64,000 bases of DNA from Faeciplasma sp964650705 (GCA_964650705.1 CAZYUJ010000006.1:1-64000); one strand, 5' to 3'; shown: positions 32,264 to 41,673, counted from the first letter of the stretch. Made by a program: numbers and translations. Notes: a model not told the origin generated them from the letters alone.

Positions 32264-33670
32264 ATGAAAAACAGTATCACAAAGCGTTGGCTCCTCAACT
32301 CTGTGGGAATAGTTGTTTTGGTGCTTGCCATAGTTGTGATCTTCGCACTTATCTTCACAAGAAGCTATTATAATACTTCCGCCAGACAATATCTCGAATC
32401 AAGGATGGACGGCATAACCCTGACTCTTTCCCGATATACGACCGCATCAGGTTATCGAAGTGAGGTTCGCACGATAATTGAAAGCTTTTCCGATAAGGAC
32501 AAATATGAGCTGATGTCTATAAGCTCTTCGGGAGAGATAACCCTCACAAGCTCGGGATTTCAGCCTGCATCAAGCCTCAATATGAGCGACTATATCGCAG
32601 CGGCGGAGTCGTCTGACGGCTCGGCGTGGAGCGAATTCACACTTGCCTCGGGCGAAAAAGTTCTCAGCTATACCGTTATGCTCTCGGGAATAGCCGAAGA
32701 ATACAGCGCCATGAGAATTATGACCTCTTTGGATGCTATCAATATGCAGATAATCGAGATCGGTATCCTGCTCACGGTCATAGCACTTGCGATAGTCGCC
32801 TTGATGTTCTCGACGGGTATGTACTTCATAAATTCCATCGTTATCCCTGTCCGTCGGATAAGCGAAACAGCCCGCGGCTATGCCGAAGGGGATTTCTCTG
32901 AGCGAATCGAAAAAACAAAGGATGACGAGCTCGGCGAGCTTTGCGATGCCATTAACTATATGGCAACAGAGCTCGAAAACACAGACAAGATCAAAAACGA
33001 ATTCATCTCAAGCGTTTCTCACGAATTAAGAACCCCTCTGACAGCCATAAAGGGCTGGAGCGAAACTCTTTGTGAGGTCAACGATCCGGAGACCTTCCAA
33101 AAGGGAATGCGTGTTATAACGGGAGAGGCAGAGCGTCTTTCTGGAATGGTCGAGGAGCTTTTGGACTTCTCCCGAATTCAGGACGGCCGCTTCACTCTCC
33201 AAAAAGAAACTATGGATATCTTGGCTGAGCTTGAGGATGCCGTGCTGATATATACCGAGCGTGCAAGATCGTTGGGACTCGAAATGGTTTATAACGGCCC
33301 CGAGATGCTCCCGTTCGTATACGGTGACCGTGCAAGACTCAGACAGGTGTTTATAAACATAATCGACAACGCCGTTAAATACTCGAACTCGGGCGGAACG
33401 GTTACCGTCGAGGCGCTTCAGGTCAAGGGTGAGATCGTGATACTCATATCCGATACAGGTGTGGGCATTGCGGCTGAGGATCTGCCGAAGATAAAAACAA
33501 AATTTTATAAAGCTAATACGACACGCCGCGGCTCGGGAATCGGCTTGGCAGTTGCCAACGAGATCGTTGAAATGCACGGCGGAAGTCTTATTATAAACAG
33601 CGAGGTCGGCAAGGGCACGACAGTTCAAATAACCCTGCCGAGCTTATCACAATCAAACGTTAAAAACTGA
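32264..33670 (+). CDS. Sensor histidine kinase
   Basis: A 468-residue membrane kinase. TM1 is about residues 10-35, an extracellular sensor region of some 135 residues follows, TM2 is near 170-195, then a HAMP linker, the H-box SVSHELRTPLTAIK, and the ATPase domain with N-box DNAVKYS, G1 DTGVGI and G2 GSGIGLAVANE. The start is uncertain: a GTG at 32240 would add eight residues, whereas the ATG at 32264 has AGGG at 7 bases. The sensor domain matches no family I recognise. It is the cognate kinase of the adjacent regulator. Confidence 0.9.
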   Translation: MKNSITKRWLLNSVGIVVLVLAIVVIFALIFTRSYYNTSARQYLESRMDGITLTLSRYTTASGYRSEVRTIIESFSDKDKYELMSISSSGEITLTSSGFQPASSLNMSDYIAAAESSDGSAWSEFTLASGEKVLSYTVMLSGIAEEYSAMRIMTSLDAINMQIIEIGILLTVIALAIVALMFSTGMYFINSIVIPVRRISETARGYAEGDFSERIEKTKDDELGELCDAINYMATELENTDKIKNEFISSVSHELRTPLTAIKGWSETLCEVNDPETFQKGMRVITGEAERLSGMVEELLDFSRIQDGRFTLQKETMDILAELEDAVLIYTERARSLGLEMVYNGPEMLPFVYGDRARLRQVFINIIDNAVKYSNSGGTVTVEALQVKGEIVILISDTGVGIAAEDLPKIKTKFYKANTTRRGSGIGLAVANEIVEMHGGSLIINSEVGKGTTVQITLPSLSQSNVKN

Positions 33671-33695
33671 AGTTATTCAGAGATCGGAGCAAAAT

Positions 33696-34676
33696 ATGAG
33701 TAAAAACGAAAAAAGCTGCGAAAGCGGCTGCAAGTTTAAAACACAGATAGGCGGTCAGGCACTTTTGGAAGGCGTTATGATGCGCGGCCCTGAGGTTGAG
33801 GCTATGGCTGTGAGAATGGCTGACGGCTCTATCGACGTCGAACAGTGGAGCTTGCCGAAGGCAAAGTGGTATAAAAAGATCCCCTTCATAAGAGGGCCCG
33901 TTAACTTTGTTTCGTCGATGGTTGACGGCTATAAATGCTTGACAAAGTCTGCCGACAAGTCGATGCAGGGCGTTGAAGTCACCGAGGAACCCTCAAAATT
34001 CGAAAAGTGGCTCACCGAAAAGCTCGGTGATAAGCTTATGGGCGTCCTCATGGTCATCGCGGGATTTTTGGGCGTTGCTTTGGCACTCGTGCTCTTTATG
34101 CTTTTGCCTGCAGCGATCACAAAGGGCATCGAATTCCTCTTCGGCCTCGGCGGGATCGAGCTTAATATGATAGTCAAAAACATCATCGAAGGCGTTATCA
34201 AGATTTCTATCTTCATCGCATACATCGGTCTTACCGCTTTGATGAAGGACATTAAGAGAACCTATGAGTATCACGGTGCCGAGCATAAGACCATCGCTTG
34301 CTATGAAGCAGGTGAGGAGCTCACCGTTGAAAACGTAAGAAAGCATCGCCGTTTCCACCCCAGATGCGGCACATCCTTCATGTTCCTGGTGCTCTTCATC
34401 AGCATAATCGTGTTCAGCGTGTTCCAGGTTCCGTGGGACGTTTTGTGGCTCAGAGTCCTCATCAAGGTCGCGATTCTCCCTATCATCGTGGCTATCGCTT
34501 ATGAGTGCATCAAGCTCGCAGGAAGATATGATAACTGGTTCACAAAAATAATTTCCGCACCCGGCTTGCTCATTCAGCGCCTCACGACCCGTGAGCCCGA
34601 TGACAGCCAGATCGAATGTGCTATCGCCGCATTCCTTCCCTGCATCCCCGAAGAAAAGGGCTCGGATAAATGGTAA
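33696..34676 (+). CDS. DUF1385 family membrane protein
   Basis: A 326-residue protein with the family's opening IGGQALLEGVMMRGP and the central HGAEHKTIACYEAG and FHPRCGTSFMFLVLF segments, whose His, Glu and Cys residues suggest metal binding. About four membrane helices lie between residues 110 and 270. Function is not established; in Firmicutes the gene is almost always next to prmC and near prfA, as here with prmC. Its stop overlaps the prmC start (ATGGTAA), so the two are translationally coupled. Confidence 0.87.
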   Translation: MSKNEKSCESGCKFKTQIGGQALLEGVMMRGPEVEAMAVRMADGSIDVEQWSLPKAKWYKKIPFIRGPVNFVSSMVDGYKCLTKSADKSMQGVEVTEEPSKFEKWLTEKLGDKLMGVLMVIAGFLGVALALVLFMLLPAAITKGIEFLFGLGGIELNMIVKNIIEGVIKISIFIAYIGLTALMKDIKRTYEYHGAEHKTIACYEAGEELTVENVRKHRRFHPRCGTSFMFLVLFISIIVFSVFQVPWDVLWLRVLIKVAILPIIVAIAYECIKLAGRYDNWFTKIISAPGLLIQRLTTREPDDSQIECAIAAFLPCIPEEKGSDKW

Positions 34677-35518
34677 ACAGCGCAAACGCGATCTTTAAAT
34701 CGCTCAGCGAAAGGCTTGAACAAAGCGGTATCGAAGACCCCGAGCTTGAGGCTCGCTTTATGCTTGAATCCCTTTTCGGAGAGAGCGCATACACGAAGCT
34801 CTTGACCGACCGCCTCGAAATTGATACGGAGCGGAAAAAATTGCTTGACGGGTTTGTCAGCCGCCGAATTTCGGGCGAGCCGCTTCAGTATATTTTGGGC
34901 GAGTGGGAGTTTTATGGGCTTAGCTTCAAGGTCGGCGAAGGCGTCCTCATCCCAAGACAGGACACCGAAGCTCTCGTCGAAACTGCGCTTAAACTGATTA
35001 AAGATATCAAAAAACCAAAGATCCTCGACCTTTGTTCGGGAACGGGCTGCATCCCGATAATCTTGTGCGTAAAGCGCCCCGATGCACACGCTACAGCTAT
35101 CGAGCTTTATGATGAGGCATATAGTTATCTATGCAAGAACATCTTGCTTCACGGCGCAAGCGTAGCCCCTCTTGAAGCTGACGTTTTGGATGCAGGTGTT
35201 GCAAACAGCTTTTCCGACCTCGATCTGATAACGGCAAACCCGCCTTATTTGACTGAAGAGGATATGCTCGCTTTACAAAAAGAGGTCAAGTTCGAGCCTG
35301 AGACCGCCCTATTCGGTGACGTTGACGGATTGCACTATTACCGTGAGATCGCAAGGCTCTGGAAACCTGCGCTAAAGGACGGCGGCTACGTCGTGTTCGA
35401 GATCGGCATAACACAAGCCGACGATGTCAGCGAAATTCTCATTATCAACGGCTATAAAAACGTCCGAGTGATAAGCGATTTAACGAATCGCCCTCGTGTT
35501 GTGATGGCACAGAAATGA
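34670..35518 (+). CDS. prmC: Release factor glutamine N5-methyltransferase (PrmC/HemK)
   Basis: A 282-residue SAM-dependent enzyme that methylates the Gln of the GGQ motif in peptide chain release factors. An N-terminal helical domain (1-85) precedes the Rossmann domain, with LDLCSGTGCIPI as the SAM site and ANPPYL as the NPPY substrate motif. The start lies inside the DUF1385 gene end. A TTGCCG-x4-CGGCAA hairpin with TTTG at about 35554-35574 may be a weak terminator. Release factor genes themselves are not in the window. Confidence 0.93.
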   Translation: MVNSANAIFKSLSERLEQSGIEDPELEARFMLESLFGESAYTKLLTDRLEIDTERKKLLDGFVSRRISGEPLQYILGEWEFYGLSFKVGEGVLIPRQDTEALVETALKLIKDIKKPKILDLCSGTGCIPIILCVKRPDAHATAIELYDEAYSYLCKNILLHGASVAPLEADVLDAGVANSFSDLDLITANPPYLTEEDMLALQKEVKFEPETALFGDVDGLHYYREIARLWKPALKDGGYVVFEIGITQADDVSEILIINGYKNVRVISDLTNRPRVVMAQK

Positions 35519-35572
35519 GTCCATAATTTCGGACACACAGTATTGTATACTTATCTTGCCGAGGTCGGCAAT

Positions 35573-35600
35573 TTGAAACAGTTAAAAATACATTTATGAT
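35573..35600 (+). promoter_or_regulatory. Promoter of the recA operon
   Basis: TTGAAA (35573-35578), 16-base spacer, TATGAT (35595-35600), then ACGGAGG and the ATG at 35616. I saw no LexA-type box (GAAC-N4-GTTC) near it, which is unusual for recA. Confidence 0.6.
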
Positions 35601-35615
35601 ACGGAGGTTTTTACC

Positions 35616-36794
35616 ATGGCAATGAAGAAACCCACAGAGAAAAAGGCTTCGCCCGTTGCGGCACAGTCGAAAGAAGAGAAGAGAAAGGCGCTTGATACGG
35701 CTATTGCTCAGCTCGAAAAGCAGTATGGCGCAGGTGCCGTTATGCGCTTGGGTCAGAACTCCAACATGAACGTTGAGGCTATCCCGACTGGTTCCTTGAC
35801 CCTTGATATGGCTCTCGGTATCGGCGGTGTTCCGAGAGGAAGAATCGTCGAGATCTATGGCCCCGAAAGCTCGGGCAAAACAACAGTTGCATTACAGATC
35901 GTTGCTGAAGCACAGAAGCTTGGCGGCGAAGTTGCATTCATCGACGTTGAGCACGCTTTGGATCCCGTTTATGCCGAGGCTTTGGGCGTTGACATCAACT
36001 CGATGCTCGTTTCACAGCCCGACTCGGGTGAGCAGGCTCTTGAGATCGCCGAGGCTTTGGTGCGCTCGGGTGCTATCGACTGCATCGTTTTGGACTCCGT
36101 TGCCGCAATGGTGACAAAGGCTGAGATCGACGGCGAAATGGGCGATACTCATGTCGGCCAGTTGGCTAGACTTATGTCTCAGGCAATGAGAAAATTGACA
36201 GGCGTTATCTCAAAATCCAACTGCGTCGCTATCTTCATCAACCAGATCCGTGAGAAGATCGGCGTTATCTACGGCAACCCCGAAACCACTCCGGGCGGAA
36301 GAGCCCTGAAGTTCTATTCCTCCGTTCGAATTGAGGTCAGAAAGGGCGAGGCTATTAAAAACGGCGCTGAGATCATCGGCAACCGCACAAGATGTAAGGT
36401 CGTTAAGAACAAGGTCGCTCCTCCCTTCAAGGAAGCCGAGTTCGATATCCTCTACGGCAAGGGTGTTTCAAGGATCGGCGAGCTTGTTGACATCGCAACC
36501 GAGCTTGACGTTATCCATAAGGCCGGCGCTTGGTTCAGCTATGAGGGCAACAAGATCGGCCAAGGAAGAGAAAACACAAAGGAATTCCTTCTCAACCATC
36601 CCGAAATGATGGCAGAGATCGAGGCAAAGGTTTATGAAGCAAAGGAAAGCGTCGTGATGGCTTCGAAGAACGCTAAGAAGGCCGCTGCCTTGAGTGCGGC
36701 TTCCGCAAGCGCTGCGAACGTTTCGGCAAACACATCCGTCATCGTTGACGTTGAGGACGATTTTGAGGAGTTCACTCCCGCAACCGAAAAGTAA
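35616..36794 (+). CDS. recA: Recombinase RecA
   Basis: A 392-residue ATPase that forms filaments on single-stranded DNA for recombination and SOS signalling. Walker A is GPESSGKTT, Walker B is CIVLDSVAAM, and loop L1/L2 segments (EMGDTHVGQLARLMSQ, NQIREKIGVIYGNPETTPGG) are intact. The N-terminus has a Lys/Ala-rich extension of about 20 residues, and the C-terminus is an Ala/Ser run followed by an acidic tail, making the protein longer than E. coli RecA (353). recX follows after 5 bases. Confidence 0.97.
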   Translation: MAMKKPTEKKASPVAAQSKEEKRKALDTAIAQLEKQYGAGAVMRLGQNSNMNVEAIPTGSLTLDMALGIGGVPRGRIVEIYGPESSGKTTVALQIVAEAQKLGGEVAFIDVEHALDPVYAEALGVDINSMLVSQPDSGEQALEIAEALVRSGAIDCIVLDSVAAMVTKAEIDGEMGDTHVGQLARLMSQAMRKLTGVISKSNCVAIFINQIREKIGVIYGNPETTPGGRALKFYSSVRIEVRKGEAIKNGAEIIGNRTRCKVVKNKVAPPFKEAEFDILYGKGVSRIGELVDIATELDVIHKAGAWFSYEGNKIGQGRENTKEFLLNHPEMMAEIEAKVYEAKESVVMASKNAKKAAALSAASASAANVSANTSVIVDVEDDFEEFTPATEK

Positions 36795-36799
36795 GCTGA

Positions 36800-37420
36800 A
36801 TGCCGAAATATAAAGTAGAAAAAGTCTCGCAATACAAGGGCAAGACCCTCGAAATTGATTTCGAGGGAAGAGACCCCATCTTCATCCACGCCGATATCGC
36901 ATTTGATTATCATATATCGTCGGGACTTGAGATGGGGGACGCCGCTATTGAAGAGGTCATCCGTGCGAACGATGCCCGACGTGCAAAGGAGCGTGCCCTG
37001 TATTTACTCGATGAGCGGGACTATTCATATGTTGAGCTGTTTAAAAAGCTCGAAAAGAATTATGATGAAGACATTTGCTTCGAGGTTTTGAACCGCCTTG
37101 TTGAGCTTGGATGCATCAACGACAGGCGATACTCAAAAAAACTTGCCGAGCATTTGTGTATAACGAAAAAATACGGCTATTACCGTGCCCGTGAGGAAAT
37201 GCGTGCGCGCGGATTGCCTAACGAGCTTATATCCGAGGCTTTGGCGGAGCTTGAAGATGACGCAATGGAGCGCCTTATCGAACTCATCAACAAAAAATAC
37301 ATAAGGTATTTGACTGATGAAAAGGGTTACCAAAAGGTCAAATCGGCGCTCGCCAGAATGGGATATTCGTTTGCGGATATAAACACAGCCCTCGAACAAT
37401 TCGGGGAGGATTACGATTAA
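36800..37420 (+). CDS. recX: Regulatory protein RecX
   Basis: A 206-residue helical-repeat protein that modulates RecA filaments. The core segments ALYLLDERDYSYVELFKKL, LGCINDRRYSKKLAEH and YYRAREEMRARGLP show the three-helix RecX repeats, and DINTALE ends the last. The start codon lies 5 bases after the recA stop with a poor ribosome site, so translation probably depends on coupling with recA. Confidence 0.9.
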   Translation: MPKYKVEKVSQYKGKTLEIDFEGRDPIFIHADIAFDYHISSGLEMGDAAIEEVIRANDARRAKERALYLLDERDYSYVELFKKLEKNYDEDICFEVLNRLVELGCINDRRYSKKLAEHLCITKKYGYYRAREEMRARGLPNELISEALAELEDDAMERLIELINKKYIRYLTDEKGYQKVKSALARMGYSFADINTALEQFGEDYD

Positions 37421-37435
37421 TAAAGGATTTTAAAT

Positions 37436-38764
37436 ATGTCGATCAGAGTTGGAATGGTGTCGCTTGGATGTCCCAAAAACCAAGTTGATGCCGAGCATAT
37501 GCTGTATAACCTTCGAGAGGAAGGCTTTGAAATAATCGCTGATGCCGCACTTGCGGACGTTGTTGTCGTCAACACCTGCGGATTTATTGATTCCGCAAAG
37601 CAGGAAGCCATCGAAACCATATTGGAGTTTTGCACCCTCAAGGAAGAGGGAAGGATCAAAGCCGTTATAGTTACGGGTTGCCTTGCTGAGCGCTACCGCG
37701 ATGAGATAAAAGCCGAAATTCCTGAGGTAGATGCTGTTATCGGCATCGGCTCGAACGAGCTTTTGGGAACGTTTATAAAAAAAGTCTTGTCGGGAGAAGG
37801 CGATATTCTCACTTTCGGTGATAAATATAGCCTTATAATCGGCGGAAGAAGAATTATATCCACCGAGAACTATGCATATCTTAAAATCGCTGAGGGTTGC
37901 GACAATTGCTGTACATATTGTGCGATCCCCTCGATCCGAGGAAGATTCCGCAGCCGAAAGCTCGAAAGCATTATTGACGAAGCTAAGTGGCTCGCAAGCG
38001 TAGGATTTAAGGAGATCGTCCTCGTGGCACAGGATACCACACGCTACGGTGAGGATATTTATGGCAAGCCGATGCTGGCATCTTTAATGCGTGAGATATC
38101 GAAGATCGACGGGCTTAAGTGGATAAGAACTCTTTATGCATATCCCGAACGCATCACCGACGAGCTTATCGACGTTATCGCACAAGAAGAAAAGTGTGTC
38201 AAGTATCTTGATATTCCCATTCAGCATTGCGACGGTGAGGTTTTGCGCCGCATGAACCGTTCGGGCGATGAGAGATCGCTTCGTGAGCTTGTTAAAAAGC
38301 TCCGTGAGCGCATTCCCGGAATAATTTTGCGAACCACGCTTATCGCAGGATTCCCCGGTGAAACTGACGAACAGTTTGAACGCCTTTGCGAATTCGTCAA
38401 GGACGTAAGATTTGACCGTCTCGGCTGTTTTGCATATTCCGCGGAGGAGGGGACACCTGCCGCTGACTTTGAGGATCAGATCGACGAAGAAATTAAGCTC
38501 AAGCGTGCAGACATCATCATGCAGGAGCAGATGCTCATTTCCGACGAGCTCAATCAGAACTATATCGGCAAGACTCTTGAGGTCGTGACCGAAGGCTTTG
38601 ACCGCTACGCTGAGTGCTATTTCGGCAGAAGCGCAATGGATGCCCCTGAGATCGACGGAAAGATCTTCTTCAGCTCTGCGGTTCCGAGAACCATGGGTGA
38701 ATATGTTAACGTTTATATCGACGATGTCATGGACTATGACCTCATCGGAAGCGTTACACAATGA
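37436..38764 (+). CDS. rimO: Ribosomal protein S12 methylthiotransferase RimO
   Basis: A 442-residue radical-SAM enzyme adding a methylthio group to Asp of ribosomal protein S12. The N-terminal UPF0004 domain begins MVSLGCPKNQVDAEHM, which separates RimO from MiaB. The radical-SAM cluster motif C-x3-C-x2-C lies in the segment CDNCCTYC, followed by IPSIRGRFRSR. A TRAM domain occupies the last 65 residues. The gene sits 15 bases after recX and 16 before pgsA. Confidence 0.94.
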   Translation: MSIRVGMVSLGCPKNQVDAEHMLYNLREEGFEIIADAALADVVVVNTCGFIDSAKQEAIETILEFCTLKEEGRIKAVIVTGCLAERYRDEIKAEIPEVDAVIGIGSNELLGTFIKKVLSGEGDILTFGDKYSLIIGGRRIISTENYAYLKIAEGCDNCCTYCAIPSIRGRFRSRKLESIIDEAKWLASVGFKEIVLVAQDTTRYGEDIYGKPMLASLMREISKIDGLKWIRTLYAYPERITDELIDVIAQEEKCVKYLDIPIQHCDGEVLRRMNRSGDERSLRELVKKLRERIPGIILRTTLIAGFPGETDEQFERLCEFVKDVRFDRLGCFAYSAEEGTPAADFEDQIDEEIKLKRADIIMQEQMLISDELNQNYIGKTLEVVTEGFDRYAECYFGRSAMDAPEIDGKIFFSSAVPRTMGEYVNVYIDDVMDYDLIGSVTQ

Positions 38765-38780
38765 TGCGGAGGATAACATA

Positions 38781-39353
38781 ATGAATCTACCTAATAAATT
38801 GACCCTCTTGAGAGTGTTGCTTATTCCTATATTTGTGCTGTTTATTTTGTGGCAGTTCACAAGTGCAAACATATTGATCGCTCTTTTGATCTTCACAGCG
38901 GCATCGCTCACCGATCTTTTGGACGGTCAGATAGCAAGGAAACAGGGGATAGTAACAAATTTCGGCAAGTTTTTGGATCCTTTGGCGGATAAAGCACTTG
39001 TCATGGCGGCGCTTTTGGCTTTTGTTGAGCTCGATTGGGTCGGCTCCGTTCCCGTTATGATAATTTTGTTCCGCGAGTTTATGGTCTCTGCGCTGAGATT
39101 GGTCGTTGTCACCTCGGATGATAAAACCGTTATCGCCGCGGGCAAGTCGGGAAAGCTCAAGACCGCATTCACAATGACAGCCATCATTGCTATCATGTTC
39201 CTCCGTGGGATCGCCTCGGTCGGTGTTCCTGTTGGGGATACGCTTATAACCGTTGTGTCTGAGGTTCTTATATGGGCGGCAACGGTCCTTACCGTCTATT
39301 CAGGAGCTGAATACTTGAAGGCTTATTGGCACGTTATAGATACAAATAAATGA
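38781..39353 (+). CDS. pgsA: CDP-diacylglycerol-glycerol-3-phosphate 3-phosphatidyltransferase
   Basis: A 190-residue membrane enzyme making phosphatidylglycerol phosphate. The CDP-alcohol phosphotransferase motif D-x2-DG-x2-AR-x8-G-x3-D-x3-D is complete in the segment from DLLDGQIAR to LDPLADK. Four or five helices span the rest. The frame is open far upstream, but GGAGG lies 7 to 8 bases before the ATG at 38781 and the protein then starts MNLPNKLTLLR, as in homologues. Confidence 0.94.
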   Translation: MNLPNKLTLLRVLLIPIFVLFILWQFTSANILIALLIFTAASLTDLLDGQIARKQGIVTNFGKFLDPLADKALVMAALLAFVELDWVGSVPVMIILFREFMVSALRLVVVTSDDKTVIAAGKSGKLKTAFTMTAIIAIMFLRGIASVGVPVGDTLITVVSEVLIWAATVLTVYSGAEYLKAYWHVIDTNK

Positions 39354-39363
39354 AACTTTTATA

Positions 39364-39392
39364 TTGACACTTGTGTTGCGCTGGGTTATAAT
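39364..39392 (+). promoter_or_regulatory. Consensus promoter of the GH5 cluster
   Basis: TTGACA (39364-39369), 17-base spacer, TATAAT (39387-39392), a perfect consensus. Its -10 box lies in the loop and inner stem of the pgsA terminator. Confidence 0.8.
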
Positions 39393-39411
39393 TAACTCAG
39401 CGCATTTTTAT
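39377..39411 (+). terminator. Intrinsic terminator after pgsA, overlapping a promoter
   Basis: A 12-bp stem (TGCGCTGGGTTA with TAACTCAGCGCA, one G-T pair), loop TAAT, then TTTTTAT. The loop supplies part of the -10 box of the next promoter. Confidence 0.8.
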
Positions 39412-39451
39412 ATGCGATGTGACTTTATGAAACTATGTATCGGAGGACAAT

Positions 39452-40609
39452 ATGAAAAAAATCTTATCACTCATGCTTGCGGCTTTGATGTTGTGCACAA
39501 TACTCGTCGGATGTGAGCCTGCATCCGCAGAGCCCGTATTGAACGATCACAACAACCCTGAGATCGAGGGCGTTGAATTCGACACTCAGGAAGAGCTTAT
39601 CGAAGCAATGGGTATGGGTTGGAATTTGGGCAACACCTTGGATGCCCCTAACGGTGAGAATTCTTGGGGTCAGCCTACCACCACTCAGGAAATGATGACC
39701 GCCATCAAGGAGCTTGGCTATAACACCGTCCGAATCCCCGTTTCCTGGAATAAGCATGTTTCCGAAGAACCTGAATATATCATTGATGCTGAGTGGTTAG
39801 CACGTGTTCGTGAGGTCGTTGACTATGCGATGGAGGCTGACCTCATCGTTATCATCAACTCTCACCATGATAACGGCGTCTATGAGCCGAGAAAGAATAA
39901 CGGCGATGAAGCTGTTGAATATTTGAGCGCTATTTGGGCTCAGATCGCTGAAGAATTCAAGGACTATGATCAGACCCTTATTTTCGAGGCTATGAACGAA
40001 CCGAGAATCGAAGGCACGTCTTATGAATGGTCGCTTGATATGTCCGCAAAGGACTGTCAGTATGCCGTCGAGATCATCAACGAGTGTAACCAAGCTTTCG
40101 TTGACGCTGTCCGTGCAACAGGCGGCAACAACCGTGACAGATATTTGCTCGTAAGCTGCTATGCCGGAGCTCCCGACAGTGCGATGATCGACGAATTTGT
40201 TCTTCCCGAGGACCCTGCTCTTGATAAGATCATGCTCGCTGTTCACGCTTACACCCCATATAACCTTGCGATGGGCGATGACATGAGCATCAGAGAATTC
40301 GACTCGAGCGCCAAAAAGTCGATCGACTGGTTCATTGGCAGACTTTATACCAAGTTTGTTTCCGAAGGCGTTCACGTTGTTATCGACGAGATGGGGATCA
40401 TCGACAAAAACAACCCTCTTGCTCGCTATGAATGGGCTAAGTATTATGTAAACAAGGCTCAGGAAAACAAAATGGCTTGTGTTGTTTGGGACAACGGCAA
40501 CACCGTGCCCGGAAACGAATCCTATGGATTGTTTGACAGAGAAAATCTTGAGATCTTCGAGTCTGCAATCGGCGTTCACAAGGGCTTCATGGAAGCCATC
40601 AACGACTGA
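39452..40609 (+). CDS. GH5 endo-glucanase-like lipoprotein (paralogue 1)
   Basis: A 385-residue secreted glycoside hydrolase. The signal peptide ends in lipobox LVGC (Cys21). The catalytic domain begins at MGWNLGNTLDAPNG, continues through NTVRIPVSWNKH, and has the acid/base Glu183 in AMNEPR and the nucleophile Glu313 in VIDEMG. These are GH5 signatures common to clostridial endo-1,4-glucanases and xyloglucanases (GNTLDA type, as in GH5_4). It has no carbohydrate-binding module. It is the first of three GH5 paralogues and has a consensus promoter. Confidence 0.9.
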   Translation: MKKILSLMLAALMLCTILVGCEPASAEPVLNDHNNPEIEGVEFDTQEELIEAMGMGWNLGNTLDAPNGENSWGQPTTTQEMMTAIKELGYNTVRIPVSWNKHVSEEPEYIIDAEWLARVREVVDYAMEADLIVIINSHHDNGVYEPRKNNGDEAVEYLSAIWAQIAEEFKDYDQTLIFEAMNEPRIEGTSYEWSLDMSAKDCQYAVEIINECNQAFVDAVRATGGNNRDRYLLVSCYAGAPDSAMIDEFVLPEDPALDKIMLAVHAYTPYNLAMGDDMSIREFDSSAKKSIDWFIGRLYTKFVSEGVHVVIDEMGIIDKNNPLARYEWAKYYVNKAQENKMACVVWDNGNTVPGNESYGLFDRENLEIFESAIGVHKGFMEAIND

Positions 40610-40649
40610 TATAAACACCGCTGACCGCACGGTTGAGGAGGTATAAGAA

Positions 40650-41672
40650 ATGGAGTTTTCTTCTTCAAAAGAACTTTTGAAGTTCATGAGGATCGGCTGG
40701 AATCTTGGCAATACCTTGGATGCCCCGATGGGCGAAACAAGCTGGCACAACCCGATGACGACAAAGGAAATGATCGACAAGATCAAGGAGGGCGGATTTA
40801 ACACTCTTCGCGTGCCCGTTTCGTGGCACTGCCACGTTTGTGAAGCTCCCGATTTTGTCATCAACGCTGATTTTTTGAACAGAGTTGAGGAGGTCGTGAA
40901 TTACGGCTTGGACAACGGCATGGCTGTTATTATAAATATCCATCACGATGACCGAGTAGTCTCTCCTACGGATGAGGGCGCCGAGAATTCAAAGAATTAC
41001 ATCAAAGCGATATGGTCTCAGCTCAGCGACCGCTTTGGCGATTACGATCAGCGTCTTGTGTTTGAAAACCTTAACGAGCCGAGAATGATAAGATGCCCTC
41101 AGGAATGGCATCTTGATATGCGAACCGAGCTCTCCCAGAAAGCAGTAGCTCACCTTAATGATTTCAATCAGCTCTTTGTTGATACCGTGCGATCCTCGGG
41201 CAAGAAAAATGCCGAGCGTTACATAATGGTGTCGCCATATGCCGCCAACCCGATGTATGCTTGTATGCCCGAATATGTCTTCCCGAGCGACCCGTCAAAC
41301 CGCACCATTCAATCGGTCCACTCCTATGCTCCCTATAATCTTTGCTTGAATCACAAGTCAGAGATCGCAAAATTCACCGAAAAGGACAGAATAGAGATAA
41401 GACGCATTATGGAGCGTTTGAACAACCGCTTTGTTTCACAAGGGATCGATGTGATCATCGGTGAGATCGGAATTCTTAACAAAGATAACCCCGATGCAAG
41501 ATATGCGTGGAGCCAATACTTCATCTCACAGGCACGCAAAAACGGTATCGTTTGCGTTTGGTGGGACAATCACCATGACCGTGCATTCGGTTTATTAAAT
41601 AGGCATACATGTTCGTTCCATGAAAGCGCAAAATGCGTTTTGGAAGGCTTGTTTGCAGGACTTGAGGGTTGA
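40650..41672 (+). CDS. GH5 glucanase-like protein without signal peptide (paralogue 2)
   Basis: A 340-residue GH5 enzyme closely following paralogue 1 (40-base gap). IGWNLGNTLDAPMG opens the barrel, Glu143 in LNEPR is the acid/base and Glu272 in IIGEIG the nucleophile. AGGAGG precedes the ATG, and the protein starts directly at the catalytic domain (MEFSSSKELL) with no signal peptide or lipobox, so it should act inside the cell, for example on imported oligosaccharides. Upstream in-frame sequence shows no hidden signal. Confidence 0.88.
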   Translation: MEFSSSKELLKFMRIGWNLGNTLDAPMGETSWHNPMTTKEMIDKIKEGGFNTLRVPVSWHCHVCEAPDFVINADFLNRVEEVVNYGLDNGMAVIINIHHDDRVVSPTDEGAENSKNYIKAIWSQLSDRFGDYDQRLVFENLNEPRMIRCPQEWHLDMRTELSQKAVAHLNDFNQLFVDTVRSSGKKNAERYIMVSPYAANPMYACMPEYVFPSDPSNRTIQSVHSYAPYNLCLNHKSEIAKFTEKDRIEIRRIMERLNNRFVSQGIDVIIGEIGILNKDNPDARYAWSQYFISQARKNGIVCVWWDNHHDRAFGLLNRHTCSFHESAKCVLEGLFAGLEG

Positions 41673-41673
41673 T

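Noticed and set aside
39797..40864. 355-codon minus-strand ORF across the GH5 genes
   Set aside because: It covers the ends of two well-supported GH5 genes and the gap between them; its sequence has no family features.
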